This document shows, one piece after another, positions 44,180-52,565 of a stretch of 64,000 nt of DNA (positions within the stretch are counted from its first letter, which is position 1; each line of letters opens with the position of its first letter). This DNA is from Hyphomicrobiales bacterium (lineage in GTDB: Bacteria; Pseudomonadota; Alphaproteobacteria; Rhizobiales; Rhizobiaceae). The stretch is from positions 1 to 64,000 of the forward strand of contig UBTA01000041.1 in the NCBI GenBank assembly GCA_900468065.1, given 5' to 3'. The notes beneath the pieces are model-generated. The model was not told where the DNA came from, ran no database searches, and saw only the letters and a program-made list of their open reading frames with translations. The position numbers and the translations under genes are program-made.

Positions 44180-45016
44180 ATGGATCAGCCGGAACGGAAG
44201 ATGAAGTTTGCGCCGGCCCTCGAGAGAGGCACGCGGATACTGGATCTCGTGGCGCGGTCGAAAGGCTTTCTCAGCCTGTCGGATCTTTCCCGCGAACTTA
44301 AGATCGCCCGCAGTTCGGTTCACATGCTGTGCCATACCCTGGTGCAACTCGAGCTCCTGCTCAGGCGCAACGACCAGACCTATCAGCTCGGTCCGCATGT
44401 CATGCGCTGGTCGAACGCCTTCACGCAGCAGTCGGACGTCGCTGCGGAATTCGCGTCGATCTGGGATCGGGAGACGGAACTACCGGGGGCGACGATCACA
44501 CTTTCGGTGCTGCAAGGCGCGGAGGTGGTCTATATCGCCGCACGAAACTCCGTCGTCAGCCACCCCCTGATCGAGTTCCGAGCGGGCATGCGCTTACCGG
44601 CGGCCTTCACGGCCACGGGCAAGGCCTTTCTCAGCCATCTCAGCGACTTCGAGGTGCGCAGGCTCTTTCCGGATGGGTTGCCCGCAGGCCTTACGTCAAA
44701 GAGCGTGCCGGACATCGAGATGCTGCTCGACGAACTGCGGGAGATCCGCAAGGCGGGATACAGTTGCGACCATGAACAGGTTGCCGAGGGGATCACCTGT
44801 TTCGGTGCATCGGTTCTCGACAGCCGCAACCGGCCGATTGCCGGCATCGCCGTCAGCCTGCCGTCCGAATTGCTGACAGGGGCAGAGCGCCCGAGGATCA
44901 TCGCCAACGTCCAGCGAATCGCCACGCAACTGTCGCATCGCATGGGCGCGGATCTTTCGATCGACCGTTTCGTCCCTCACAGGAAGACAGTCGAGACCGC
45001 GTCCGATGGCGTATAG
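44180..45016 (+). CDS. IclR-family transcriptional regulator A
   Basis: 278 residues. A winged helix-turn-helix (about 15-75; SLSDLSRELKIARSSVHMLC) is followed by the IclR effector domain with RAGMRLPAAFTATGKAFLSH and YSCDHEQVAEGITCFGASVL. It is divergent from the opsin/transport gene series and shares its control region, so it is the likely regulator of that series. In Agrobacterium an IclR-family protein (BlcR) controls lactonase genes, which fits the lactonase-like gene here. It is a clear paralogue of the gene at 45033. Confidence 0.87.
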   Translation: MDQPERKMKFAPALERGTRILDLVARSKGFLSLSDLSRELKIARSSVHMLCHTLVQLELLLRRNDQTYQLGPHVMRWSNAFTQQSDVAAEFASIWDRETELPGATITLSVLQGAEVVYIAARNSVVSHPLIEFRAGMRLPAAFTATGKAFLSHLSDFEVRRLFPDGLPAGLTSKSVPDIEMLLDELREIRKAGYSCDHEQVAEGITCFGASVLDSRNRPIAGIAVSLPSELLTGAERPRIIANVQRIATQLSHRMGADLSIDRFVPHRKTVETASDGV

Positions 45017-45032
45017 CGCGCGCCGACGGCGG

Positions 45033-45821
45033 TCAGGTCGCCTGTGGCAGGTCGGCGCCCATGCGGCGCGATAGCCGGTCGGCAAGTGTCACGATCATGC
45101 TCGAAGCCTCCGCAAGCGCTGTGCCTTCGGCCAGTTCGGTGGGCAGACTGAGCATGACGGCCGCTAATGGCCGGTTGAGAGCATCCAGAACCGGGGCGCT
45201 CACATTGGTCACGCCATCGAGGCACTGGCCGATATCCTCGGCAAGGCCAGTTTCCCGTATCGACCGAATTTCCTCCAGCAACCGATCGACGCCATGGACG
45301 GACGCCGCCGTCAGCGGTTTCGGCAGCCCATCGGCAAAGCGTCTGCGGATCTCGAAATCCGACCATTTCGACAGTATCGCCTTGCCGGAGGCCACGAACG
45401 GGGCTGCAATCCGCATGCCCGGACGGGCATTGAAGCGATGGCCGGCGCCGGATTGCCGGGCGGCGATGAAGACCATGTCAACATCTTCTGGCACCGACAA
45501 CGTCGCCGTCGCCTCGGGCGCAATCGGCATGTCCGCGCACAGAAGGGAGAATTCGGTAGCCACGTCGGTCTGCCTGTCGAAGGCATGGGACCAGCGCAGC
45601 AGATGCGGGCCAAGCTGGAAGGTCTGGTCCGAGCGCCGGATCAGCATGCCGAGCTGCACCATGGTCATGCAGAGGCTGTGCACGGTGCTTTTCGGGAGAT
45701 CTGCCTCGCGCGACAATTCGGATAGTGTCAAAAAGCGTTTCGAAGCCGATACGATATCGAGAACACCAGCGGCTCGTTCGACCGCCGGAACGAGCTTTTG
45801 CAGGCTGTTATCCTGATCCAT
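45033..45821 (-). CDS. IclR-family transcriptional regulator B
   Basis: 262 residues with the same layout as regulator A: TLSELSREADLPKSTVHSLC in the DNA-binding part, RPGMRIAAPFVASGKAILSK and LAEDIGQCLDGVTNVSAPVL in the effector part. The pair share many positions (for example QTFQLGPHLLRWSHAFDRQT against QTYQLGPHVMRWSNAFTQQS), so they probably arose by duplication. They are convergent with 16 bases between stops. Two related sensors suggest two related ligands, or one activator and one repressor. Confidence 0.86.
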   Translation of the reverse strand: MDQDNSLQKLVPAVERAAGVLDIVSASKRFLTLSELSREADLPKSTVHSLCMTMVQLGMLIRRSDQTFQLGPHLLRWSHAFDRQTDVATEFSLLCADMPIAPEATATLSVPEDVDMVFIAARQSGAGHRFNARPGMRIAAPFVASGKAILSKWSDFEIRRRFADGLPKPLTAASVHGVDRLLEEIRSIRETGLAEDIGQCLDGVTNVSAPVLDALNRPLAAVMLSLPTELAEGTALAEASSMIVTLADRLSRRMGADLPQAT

Positions 45822-46161
45822 AGCACCTCAAATCCTGTTTGCCCCAGCTATAGGTATCTAACGTGCCGAAGACAACCGGGCATGAGGCATACTTAGTCCG
45901 CGCAATGGATTTGTGATTTGACGAAGTGCCCCACGACGACCGTCGGAATTCCCGTCTCCGCGGCATGCATCCCCGTCTTAAACGCGTGTCTCTCCGTGCC
46001 TCCAGGGCCATCGGCCCGGCAAGAACGGGTGGGCTGCCCGGCTGGGAGGTAATCCCGGGCAGCCCCTCGGACGAGCGCGCTGTTGATATGGTCCGCCGAC
46101 CAGACAGCCGCTCGTCAACCGCTTCAGAGCACTGATCGCCTTGTGTCGTTTGCATTTAACC
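45822..46161. other. Gap with a GC-rich hairpin
   Basis: 340 bases between the IclR B start and the ISL3 end. No gene recognised. GGGCTGCCCGG (46031-46041) pairs perfectly with CCGGGCAGCCC (46055-46065): an 11-bp stem with a 13-base loop, possibly the terminator of a gene that has been lost. Confidence 0.5.
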
Positions 46162-46655
46162 GGGGTCTTCCTCAATTTCTGTGGTTAACAGGATGTTAGC
46201 GCCTCGACTGCGATCTGCGAGAATGCGAGCGCAATTGAAATGGTCACCCGGCCCAGGGGTCAAAGTTTTGGGTATCACCCTTCACGATGAAGGAAACTGG
46301 GTTGTCTCCACTGCTGCGAAACCGGTCGGCATCTGCCCGGATTGTGGAGCGCGGAGTCCGCATCGGCACGGCTGGCCCCACCGCTGTCTGCAGGACTTGC
46401 CTGTTCAAGGTCAAGCTGTGAAAATCAGGCTCACTCTGAACCGGTGGCAGTGTCGACAGCAGAGATGTGGACGACGAACATTCACCGACAGACTGCCCGA
46501 GATTGCTGCACCTTATGTGCGACGAACTAAGCGGGTGGCTGAGATTGTGGGCTTGGTTGGCCACAGGATGGGTGGTCGTCCGGGAGAGGACTTGATGCAT
46601 CGTCTCGGTATGCCGATCAGAGACGACACGATCTTGCGGAAGTTGAAGCGCGGTA
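46162..46655 (+). mobile_element. ISL3-family element, left-end fragment
   Basis: Starts with a probable terminal repeat GGGGTCTTCCTCAATTTCTG and contains a truncated transposase gene (46223 onward). The right end is absent; similarity stops near 46655, where another coding sequence on the minus strand begins. Target duplication cannot be assessed. Confidence 0.55.
46223..46655 (+). pseudogene. ISL3-family transposase, N-terminal fragment
   Basis: From ATG 46223 the frame reads MRAQLKWSPGPGVKVLGITL, then the zinc-finger ICPDCGARSPHRHGWPHRCL, LQDLPVQGQAVKIRLTLNRW and RRTFTDRLPEIAAPYVRRTK. This is the DNA-binding N terminus of ISL3 transposases. It ends around IRDDTILRKLKR, after which the sequence no longer matches; the catalytic domain is missing. 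A start at 46181 is also possible. Confidence 0.7.
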
Positions 46656-46883
46656 ATCCGGTGTCCGTACAAAACGGCACTGTTCGGGTTCGATGTCACC
46701 GGGGGTGATGTATCCCCATTCACATTCCTCGCAGTGCGCGTAAATATCTTCTGTCGCCAAGTTGCGAAAGAGAAACAGTCGGCACTGGCGACACGATGGG
46801 CAGTTTCCGGCGTGGTAGCGTTGGAGGCGGTGGAGCATGCTCTTCAATAAGCCAAAGCTGGCGATATCCACCGTAAGCGTCAA
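46617..46883 (-). CDS. Cysteine-rich small hypothetical protein, probably 3'-truncated
   Basis: Up to 88 residues. Two Cys pairs, CPSCRQC and HCEEC, with an intervening FLFRNLATEDIYAHCEECEW, look like a small zinc ribbon. The initiator is uncertain: TTG 46883, GTG 46871 or ATG 46838. The last 20 or so codons overlap the ISL3 fragment, so the original C terminus was probably replaced by the insertion. Function unknown. Confidence 0.45.
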   Translation of the reverse strand: MTLTVDIASFGLLKSMLHRLQRYHAGNCPSCRQCRLFLFRNLATEDIYAHCEECEWGYITPGDIEPEQCRFVRTPDYRASTSARSCRL

Positions 46884-46886
46884 AGG

Positions 46887-47159
46887 TCAGGCGCCCTTCC
46901 CGACGGCTTGACCACATTCGGCCTCCAGGACGATTTCGGTTAGATGGGCAAAGCCAATACGGGCTTTCGATAGGATCGATGCGCTGGCGACAGCCAGTTC
47001 CATCACATCCTTCAGCAACCCCCTGATGTATAGGGCCATTCGTTTTTCCGCCGTAGTCACAGACGGACTGGCAATTATCAGGACAACAAGCCCGTACATG
47101 CGCCGGTAGCTTTGCGCCTGACGAGCTTCACGGAGCCATTCGATTCGATCAATTTCCAT
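46887..47159 (-). CDS. Small hypothetical protein
   Basis: 90 residues from ATG 47159, chosen because a GGGGGGA purine run lies just upstream; an upstream in-frame start would add 28 residues of poor quality. It begins MEIDRIEWLREARQAQSYRR, has a central hydrophobic stretch (MYGLVVLIIASPSV) and a long predicted helix (LLKDVMELAVASASILSK). No family recognised. It and the Cys-rich gene just downstream are separated by three bases and may have formed one transcript. Confidence 0.5.
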   Translation of the reverse strand: MEIDRIEWLREARQAQSYRRMYGLVVLIIASPSVTTAEKRMALYIRGLLKDVMELAVASASILSKARIGFAHLTEIVLEAECGQAVGKGA

Positions 47160-47440
47160 GTGTCCCCCCAATATAAATCGAATATGGGAAACGCGACACC
47201 CGCCCCAATGTTTCAGCTGGCTCGCCGCATGGTAAACCGACAATTAACCAACACGTAGGTCGGATGTTCCCACGGGCAGCGGTAGAAGTTGCGACCCAGT
47301 CCTTAAGAGCCAAGCGAGGTGCCGGCTGCTCTACTCCGACTTGTCCAGCCAAAAGTGATTGGCGTTTACCATGCTGGTTAAACAGGTGGTAACTGTCACG
47401 GGGCTGTGATGCTCGCCAACTGCGTTTGGAGGTTTCACAA

Positions 47441-47566
47441 ATGCCGTATGGTTGGATGTTTATTGGGGCGCTGATTGCCTGTGCATTAAGTCTGCTGGTG
47501 ATCGAGCATGATCCGCCGGGCCTGACACCGTCGCACTCGCTTGTCGTTCTCAAGCGAGCGCCCTGA
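47441..47566 (+). CDS. Tiny membrane protein 1 (41 residues)
   Basis: MPYGWMFIGALIACALSLLV begins with one membrane helix, followed by a short polar tail ending VVLKRAP. TGGAGGT lies 10 bases before the ATG. Unannotated by size, but the ribosome-binding site and the two similar genes directly downstream support it. Function unknown. Confidence 0.45.
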   Translation: MPYGWMFIGALIACALSLLVIEHDPPGLTPSHSLVVLKRAP

Positions 47567-47635
47567 CGCTGCCACTTACCACCGTTTTCGGAACTTTCGT
47601 CAATCCAATGGGTTCCCCTCTGCAGGAGACCCGCG

Positions 47636-47782
47636 ATGGATGACGACATTCTCACAATTGGGCTGTTCAACCTGATCTTTGGCGTATTCGCGCTGACGCT
47701 TGGCTATATTTCCATACTTCCGCGCGACCACCTACCCGCACAAATTTCAACGCCGGTCGCTTTAGCGATAGGTGAGCGATGA
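47636..47782 (+). CDS. Tiny membrane protein 2 (48 residues)
   Basis: Starts MDDDILTIGLFNLIFGVFAL, a single hydrophobic helix after an acidic N terminus, then ISILPRDHLPAQISTPVA and a short tail. GCAGGAGA lies about eight bases upstream. Its TGA overlaps the ATG of the next gene, so the two are probably translated together. No family recognised. Confidence 0.5.
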   Translation: MDDDILTIGLFNLIFGVFALTLGYISILPRDHLPAQISTPVALAIGER

Positions 47783-47913
47783 TCGCGCGGAACGTCTTGT
47801 TCTTGATCCTAACGGCGTTCTTCGCCGTATCCGTGCTGTTGATCTACAACGCGTACTACAGGCCCGTTTCGACGAGCGGCGTAGGCTTGCCTGCTGTCAC
47901 CGATCAGAACTAA
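47779..47913 (+). CDS. Tiny membrane protein 3 (44 residues)
   Basis: Starts MIARNVLFLILTAFFAVSVL, one membrane helix with a basic start, then an extracytoplasmic-looking tail (YYRPVSTSGVGLPAVTDQN). The ATG overlaps the previous stop as ATGA, with GATAGGTGAG upstream as the ribosome-binding site. Function unknown; membrane-acting peptide, transporter accessory or plasmid-maintenance toxin are all possible. Confidence 0.5.
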   Translation: MIARNVLFLILTAFFAVSVLLIYNAYYRPVSTSGVGLPAVTDQN

Positions 47914-48147
47914 ACCCAAAGGTGGGAAATGGTGAGACACTAGTCGGCATTGTGCTTCAGTAAACACAATTTCACTCTTTGAGATGGCATAGCTCACCAG
48001 ATGTAAGAATACATATTTGCGTTCTATGGACTGCGTCGGCGCCGAATTGACACAAATCAGCCCGGTGTCTCTGCCCCGGTTTATATTATCGGAAACAAGT
48101 TGATCAACGGCTCTATCCAGGGAATGTTCTCCTCCGGGAGCGGCACT

Positions 48148-48197
48148 TGTTCCACTCATTAGGATATACACACTTCTGTATCAGAATGAGTGGAACA
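48148..48197. repeat. Perfect 13-bp inverted repeat with inner half-symmetry
   Basis: TGTTCCACTCATT (48148-48160) is mirrored by AATGAGTGGAACA (48185-48197). The 24-base spacer contains GATATAC and GTATC, so a shorter inner stem is possible. No T tract follows on either side, so a terminator is less likely than a protein-binding site. Confidence 0.6.
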
Positions 48198-48256
48198 CAA
48201 TGCCAAGGTCCCTGCTTCCGGCGAGGCAATAACAAGGTCTAGTTAGCCGGGACAGG

Positions 48257-48334
48257 ATGAAAGCGGTCCTGACCGACGCTGACGTCGCAAACTACCGGTC
48301 GCTGATAGCGGACCTCGAACTGCCCGATCCATAG
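48257..48334 (+). pseudogene. Possible 5' remnant of a small plasmid gene
   Basis: ATG at 48257 after GGGACAGG encodes 25 residues, MKAVLTDADVANYRSLIADL followed by ELPDP and a TAG. The amphipathic pattern looks like real protein, but the frame is very short. It may be a truncated gene; evidence is weak. Confidence 0.25.
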
Positions 48335-48539
48335 GCGGATTCGTTGACCTCAGGTTCAGCACACCCGAGGTCGCGATGCCGGTCAAACAGGCCGACCCTT
48401 GCGGAGGCGATGCGACGGTCGGGAAAACCCTTCGGCAGGCGGATGGCTGGTCACAGCATCCTTTCGTGCACGGCAATGCGACAGCCAAACAGGGTCGGCC
48501 GGCATCGCGCTTGCACAAAAAGAGCAGGACTGCGTGCGA

Positions 48540-49730
48540 TCACGCTGCCTGTTCGAGAAGCTTCTTCGCCTTGGCTTCGAGATCGAGACGCGTGTCCTGA
48601 TGGGTCTTGTCGCGCGCGAGCGCAGTAATCCCCTGCACGAAGTCGAAGATGCTTTCGGGCGGGCGGCCCTCCTCCTGGAGAACGGTCTCGATGATCTTGC
48701 CGGTTTCGCCCTTAGAGAATCCACGGCGGCGCAGGAAGGCATCTCGCTCCTCATCGTTGCGGCCGACGATCCGTTCACGGGCAGCCTTGATGCCGGCAAC
48801 AAATGGACCCGGTGAGGAGTTAGCAAAACGCGTCAAAGCAGGTGCTGCCTCACGCGCGAAACGGTGCGCGGCGAATTTCGAATGGCGGATATTGATCTCC
48901 TCGAAATTCTCCGTGCCCCACAGGTTGCGGTTGGCACAAACAGCACGGAGGTAGAACGACGCTATGCCGAGCGTCTTTGATCCCACCTCGCTGTTCCAGG
49001 CATAGAAGCCGCGAAAGTAGAGATCTGGATCTCCATTCGGTAGGCGGCCGGCTTCGATTGGATGCGTGTCGTCCACGAGGAACAGGAAAACGTCACGATC
49101 GCTGGCGTAGAGCGTTGTTGTGTTCCTGGTGATATCAACAAAAGGATTGTGGGTCATCGTCGCCCAGTCGAGGACGCCCGGAACCTTCCACATCGTGTCG
49201 CCGGTTCCGTTGCCTGCGATGTTCATCACCGCCGAAACCAGCTCGTGATCCCAGATGCGGCCGTAATCCGGACCGGTCACCGCGCGAAGCTCGACGCGAC
49301 CGTCGTCGGTTTCCAGTGTCTTCACCAGTTCGGCGCGATGGTTCAGCAATCCATGCTGGAGATTGATGCTGGCAAGCGGGGCCGGCAGCTGGCGTATATA
49401 GGTGGTCGGAGCGCCGACTAGACTGCACAGCTGGCCAAAGCTCCAATGGGTCGGCGCGATGGGCTGCGATTGACCGGGAACGATCAGCGCCAGGCTCTGG
49501 GCATCGTCGCGGCTGGCTTCAACCTTGACAGCGCTGGTTTCGACAGTCCGGGCATGAGCCCGGTCGGCGCGTGATTTGACGGTATCATAGAGTTCGCTGA
49601 GCGACAGGTAACGCTCGTCGTCCGGGCGCAAGAACCATTCGGACGAGACGCGGCCGATGCGGTCCCCGCGCGAGATGTCGACCTTGAAGCCCGTAGAAAC
49701 CGGGCGGGAAAGCTGGAAAAGATTGTTCAT
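48540..49730 (-). CDS. DUF932-family protein
   Basis: 396 residues matching the DUF932 family found on plasmids, phages and integrative elements: RVSSEWFLRPDDERYLSLSE, HWSFGQLCSLVGAPTTYIRQ, GVLDWATMTHNPFVDITRNT, then ASFYLRAVCANRNLWGTENF. The molecular role is not known. In rhizobial plasmids it regularly lies beside a large ParB-like gene, as here (139 bases upstream on the same strand). A Lys/Glu-rich helix (LEAKAKKLLEQAA) ends it. Confidence 0.85.
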   Translation of the reverse strand: MNNLFQLSRPVSTGFKVDISRGDRIGRVSSEWFLRPDDERYLSLSELYDTVKSRADRAHARTVETSAVKVEASRDDAQSLALIVPGQSQPIAPTHWSFGQLCSLVGAPTTYIRQLPAPLASINLQHGLLNHRAELVKTLETDDGRVELRAVTGPDYGRIWDHELVSAVMNIAGNGTGDTMWKVPGVLDWATMTHNPFVDITRNTTTLYASDRDVFLFLVDDTHPIEAGRLPNGDPDLYFRGFYAWNSEVGSKTLGIASFYLRAVCANRNLWGTENFEEINIRHSKFAAHRFAREAAPALTRFANSSPGPFVAGIKAARERIVGRNDEERDAFLRRRGFSKGETGKIIETVLQEEGRPPESIFDFVQGITALARDKTHQDTRLDLEAKAKKLLEQAA

Positions 49731-49868
49731 GTTGCAGTCTCCTGAAACGAAAGAGCCCGGCTGATCCGCTTCAAGGGGCCGGGCGGGTGGAATGGAAAAA
49801 GGACTTTGGGTTGGGCAGCGAGACGCCGCGCAGCCGCTGCGCCTCGGATCGATTGCGAGCGCGACGCA

Positions 49869-52016
49869 CTACCCGGCCGCGTCGAGGTGGGTTTCCTCAA
49901 CAGCGTCTTCCGCATCGGCGACGGCGTCACCGTCAACGGCTTCCTCAGCTAGAAGGGCGGGGAAATCGGCTGCCTCGACGTCGAGTTCTGTATCCGCCCC
50001 CCTCAGATCGATTGCCTCGCCAGGCAAATCGGAGTTTGCCTCGTCGTTGTTGAGCCGCAGCGGCTCCGGCAGCCATCCGCTTCCTTCGAGAAGCCGTTCA
50101 GCTTCACGCGCCATGTCCGTCTTCTTGAGATGGTCAATCAACTGTGCGGATTGCGCATCCTTCGCCTCGCGAACGGCCTGCAGGATCCGCCCTTTGGTCA
50201 CTCTTCCGAGATAGTTGTCGACCGTTGGCGTCCACCCCGCCTCGACCATGTCGAAGCCCATCGAGCGGGCGACTTGATCTGCATGGGCGAGTGCGCGACT
50301 GCGCTTGTTCCACGGCCAGATCACCACGTTCAGGGACAGGCTGGCGCAATGGGCAAAGAGCACCTGCCGGCTGACCTCGTCGAGCTGGATCAGGTAGGCC
50401 CAGAGTGCGCCCGGATCCTTCGGCAGATCCTGCCCCCAGGCCTCCTGACGTTGATCGATCTCTTTGGCCCAGGGCGTCTCGGCAAGTCCTGGCGTCTGAA
50501 TGAAGGTCGCGCTCTGGAGCGTGAGCTCCAGGCATGAGTCCGAACCGTAGAGATAGAAAGTCTTCTGCGCGAAGCTGTGAAGCACGGCGATGAACGCCAT
50601 GACCGGATCGTTGGCAAGCGCATTGCGAAGCGCAACCGTGCGCGCCGCCGTCAGATCGAGGATCAGGCGGTCGGGAAGCGGCCGGATGGCGTCATCCTCC
50701 TCCTCGTACCGGTCGGAGGAAACCGCCTTGCCGTTTACGGAAATGCCACCCGTGAACGAAGCCGCACCTTCCGCCTGTTCATGTGTGTCGTCTTCATCAC
50801 AGTCGGCACAGTGTTCATCAGCTTCGATCATCGGTTCGTCCTCGGGCCGGACAAAACCGCGTTCGATCTTCAGTTCGCCGTTCGCACCGAGCGAGATGAA
50901 GACACCGCCGCGAGCGATGTCGGCCGGATTGTAGATATATGGCCGTTCGCTCAGCTCACCGCGTGCGGTTCCGAGCTCCTCGAGCCTCTTTTCTGTTTCT
51001 TCGGAATGTTCCTCAGTGTTCGCGTATGCGGCATCAACTGTGTCGTACTCCGTCTTCAGCACGTCGTAACGGCTGATCTCGTCCGCCGGCATCTCAGGCT
51101 GTTCGGCGTAGAAGCGGCGCAGACCTGATGTATGGCCGTAAGGGAAATCAAGGGCTGCCTCGACCCATTTCCAGCCTTCCTCGATCTTAAGAACATTGGC
51201 GTCTGTCTTCAGCTTCTCGAACACTAATTGTTCCAGCGTTGCCGGATTCTGAAGCCAGCCCCCTTGGTCTTGCTCGAACAGATCACGCAGGACCACGCCG
51301 CCGGCAGCCTCGTAGACGTCGACACCGACGTAGAGAGCACGGCGATCGCTGGCGCGGACCGCCGTCTCGGTGAGCATCCGGCGGATGTAATACGCCTCCT
51401 GCACATGCGATCGCGAAACCGTATCCCAAACCTGCTCCTGACGGACATGGTCATTGGTGATCGAAAACGCCATGACCTGTTCGAGGTTCATCTCGTCTCT
51501 CGCATAAAGGTCGAGGAGGCGCGGCGAGACAGACGCGAGTCGAAGCCGCTGCCTCACCGTTGCTGTGGAAACAAAGAACCGTGCTGCGATCTCCTCCTCG
51601 TCCAGACCCTGCTCGCACAGGGTCTCAAATGCACGGAACTGATCGAGCGGATGCAGCGCAACACGATGGACATTCTCGGCAAGCGAATCCTCGACCTCCA
51701 GCGTGTCGCTGCTGCTGACGATGCAGGGAATGCCGGCTGTCTTGGCCAGGCGCTTCTGGCTGACGAGCCGTTCGAGGGCACGATATCGGCGCCCTCCTGC
51801 CGGAATGCGATAAATGCCGGTCTCTTTGCCGTCATCGTCGAGTTCGGGCCTGACGTTCAGGCTCGAAAGCAGGCCCCGGCGGACGATGTCCTCGGCGAGC
51901 TCCTCGATCGAAATGCCCGCCTTGATCTTGCGGACGTTCTGTTGGCTCAGAATGAGTTTGTTGAAGGGAATGTCACGCGTAGCACTAAGGATGATTTTCT
52001 GGATGGCCTGGGCCAT
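49869..52016 (-). CDS. Large ParB/Spo0J-type DNA-binding protein
   Basis: 715 residues from ATG 52016; the start farther upstream lacks a ribosome-binding site and family similarity. The N-terminal ParB domain (about 12-200) has LILSQQNVRKIKAGISIEEL, YRIPAGGRRYRALERLV (the GxRRxRA nucleotide-binding box) and LAENVHRVALHPLDQFRAFE, followed by a helix-turn-helix (EEEIAARFFVSTATVRQRLR). The remaining 500 residues are acidic (a CADCDEDDTHEQ region) with a helical end. This is the plasmid ParB-like class paired with DUF932, not the RepB of repABC. No ParA or origin is adjacent, so a function beyond partitioning is possible. Confidence 0.85.
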   Translation of the reverse strand: MAQAIQKIILSATRDIPFNKLILSQQNVRKIKAGISIEELAEDIVRRGLLSSLNVRPELDDDGKETGIYRIPAGGRRYRALERLVSQKRLAKTAGIPCIVSSSDTLEVEDSLAENVHRVALHPLDQFRAFETLCEQGLDEEEIAARFFVSTATVRQRLRLASVSPRLLDLYARDEMNLEQVMAFSITNDHVRQEQVWDTVSRSHVQEAYYIRRMLTETAVRASDRRALYVGVDVYEAAGGVVLRDLFEQDQGGWLQNPATLEQLVFEKLKTDANVLKIEEGWKWVEAALDFPYGHTSGLRRFYAEQPEMPADEISRYDVLKTEYDTVDAAYANTEEHSEETEKRLEELGTARGELSERPYIYNPADIARGGVFISLGANGELKIERGFVRPEDEPMIEADEHCADCDEDDTHEQAEGAASFTGGISVNGKAVSSDRYEEEDDAIRPLPDRLILDLTAARTVALRNALANDPVMAFIAVLHSFAQKTFYLYGSDSCLELTLQSATFIQTPGLAETPWAKEIDQRQEAWGQDLPKDPGALWAYLIQLDEVSRQVLFAHCASLSLNVVIWPWNKRSRALAHADQVARSMGFDMVEAGWTPTVDNYLGRVTKGRILQAVREAKDAQSAQLIDHLKKTDMAREAERLLEGSGWLPEPLRLNNDEANSDLPGEAIDLRGADTELDVEAADFPALLAEEAVDGDAVADAEDAVEETHLDAAG

Positions 52017-52565
52017 GTCGTTTCTCCATGACGGGCCGGCCGGAGCCTCTCTCCGACCCTGCAAACCCGTCACCCAATCCCCTCCCCCCTCTTCCTCTCA
52101 GTCCTCTGCCCCCGCCTCAACAAGGGCTCGTCGGAAAGAGCGTGAATATCCGACGTGCGCCGGTTCGCAGGGGCTCACCACTTTGCTGCCCCACCACGCA
52201 CCGACCTGGGCGTCTCAATTGAAGCGGGCGCGCGTATCCGGGCGGCCTCGACGTGATCGCGATCCGACCGGCGACATCAAGGATGAACAACGCTCGAAAA
52301 TCGAGCTCTGTTCAGGTAAGCGGACAACGCGTTCTACGCGTGGCCTGGAGGTTCCCATCAGGCAGAGCCGGGTCTTGAAATGACCAAGGAAACAAGATCT
52401 TGCTGGGCTACCTCAGGGCAATTAGGGCATTGCAGGGGGCTTTCACCGGAAGTGCGCTTGCACAGCTCCGCCGACGCCGGGAAACTCTCTCGGCCGGCCG
52501 GCAGCGGTTTTCACCCGCCGCGGGTGGGACTTCGTATATCGTCAGACCACCTGGGAAGAAGGGGG
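52017..52565. other. Gap between ParB-like gene and flavoprotein gene
   Basis: 549 bases of non-coding sequence between divergent genes. A 22-base run of pyrimidines lies at 52078-52099 (a purine run in the ParB leader on the other strand). No operator or hairpin of note was recognised. A possible longer start for the flavoprotein at 52380 is not supported by family similarity. Confidence 0.5.

Larger units (their letters stand above)
47914..48539. other. Gap with a long inverted repeat and gene scraps
   Basis: 626 bases without a convincing full gene. It holds the inverted repeat at 48148-48197 and a 25-codon frame at 48257-48334 (MKAVLTDADVANYRSLIADL) that resembles the first residues of small rhizobial plasmid proteins but stops early. 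Low coding quality elsewhere. Confidence 0.5.

Noticed and set aside
49869-52016. RepB of a repABC replication system
   Set aside because: The protein is twice the RepB length, and no RepA or RepC gene is adjacent.
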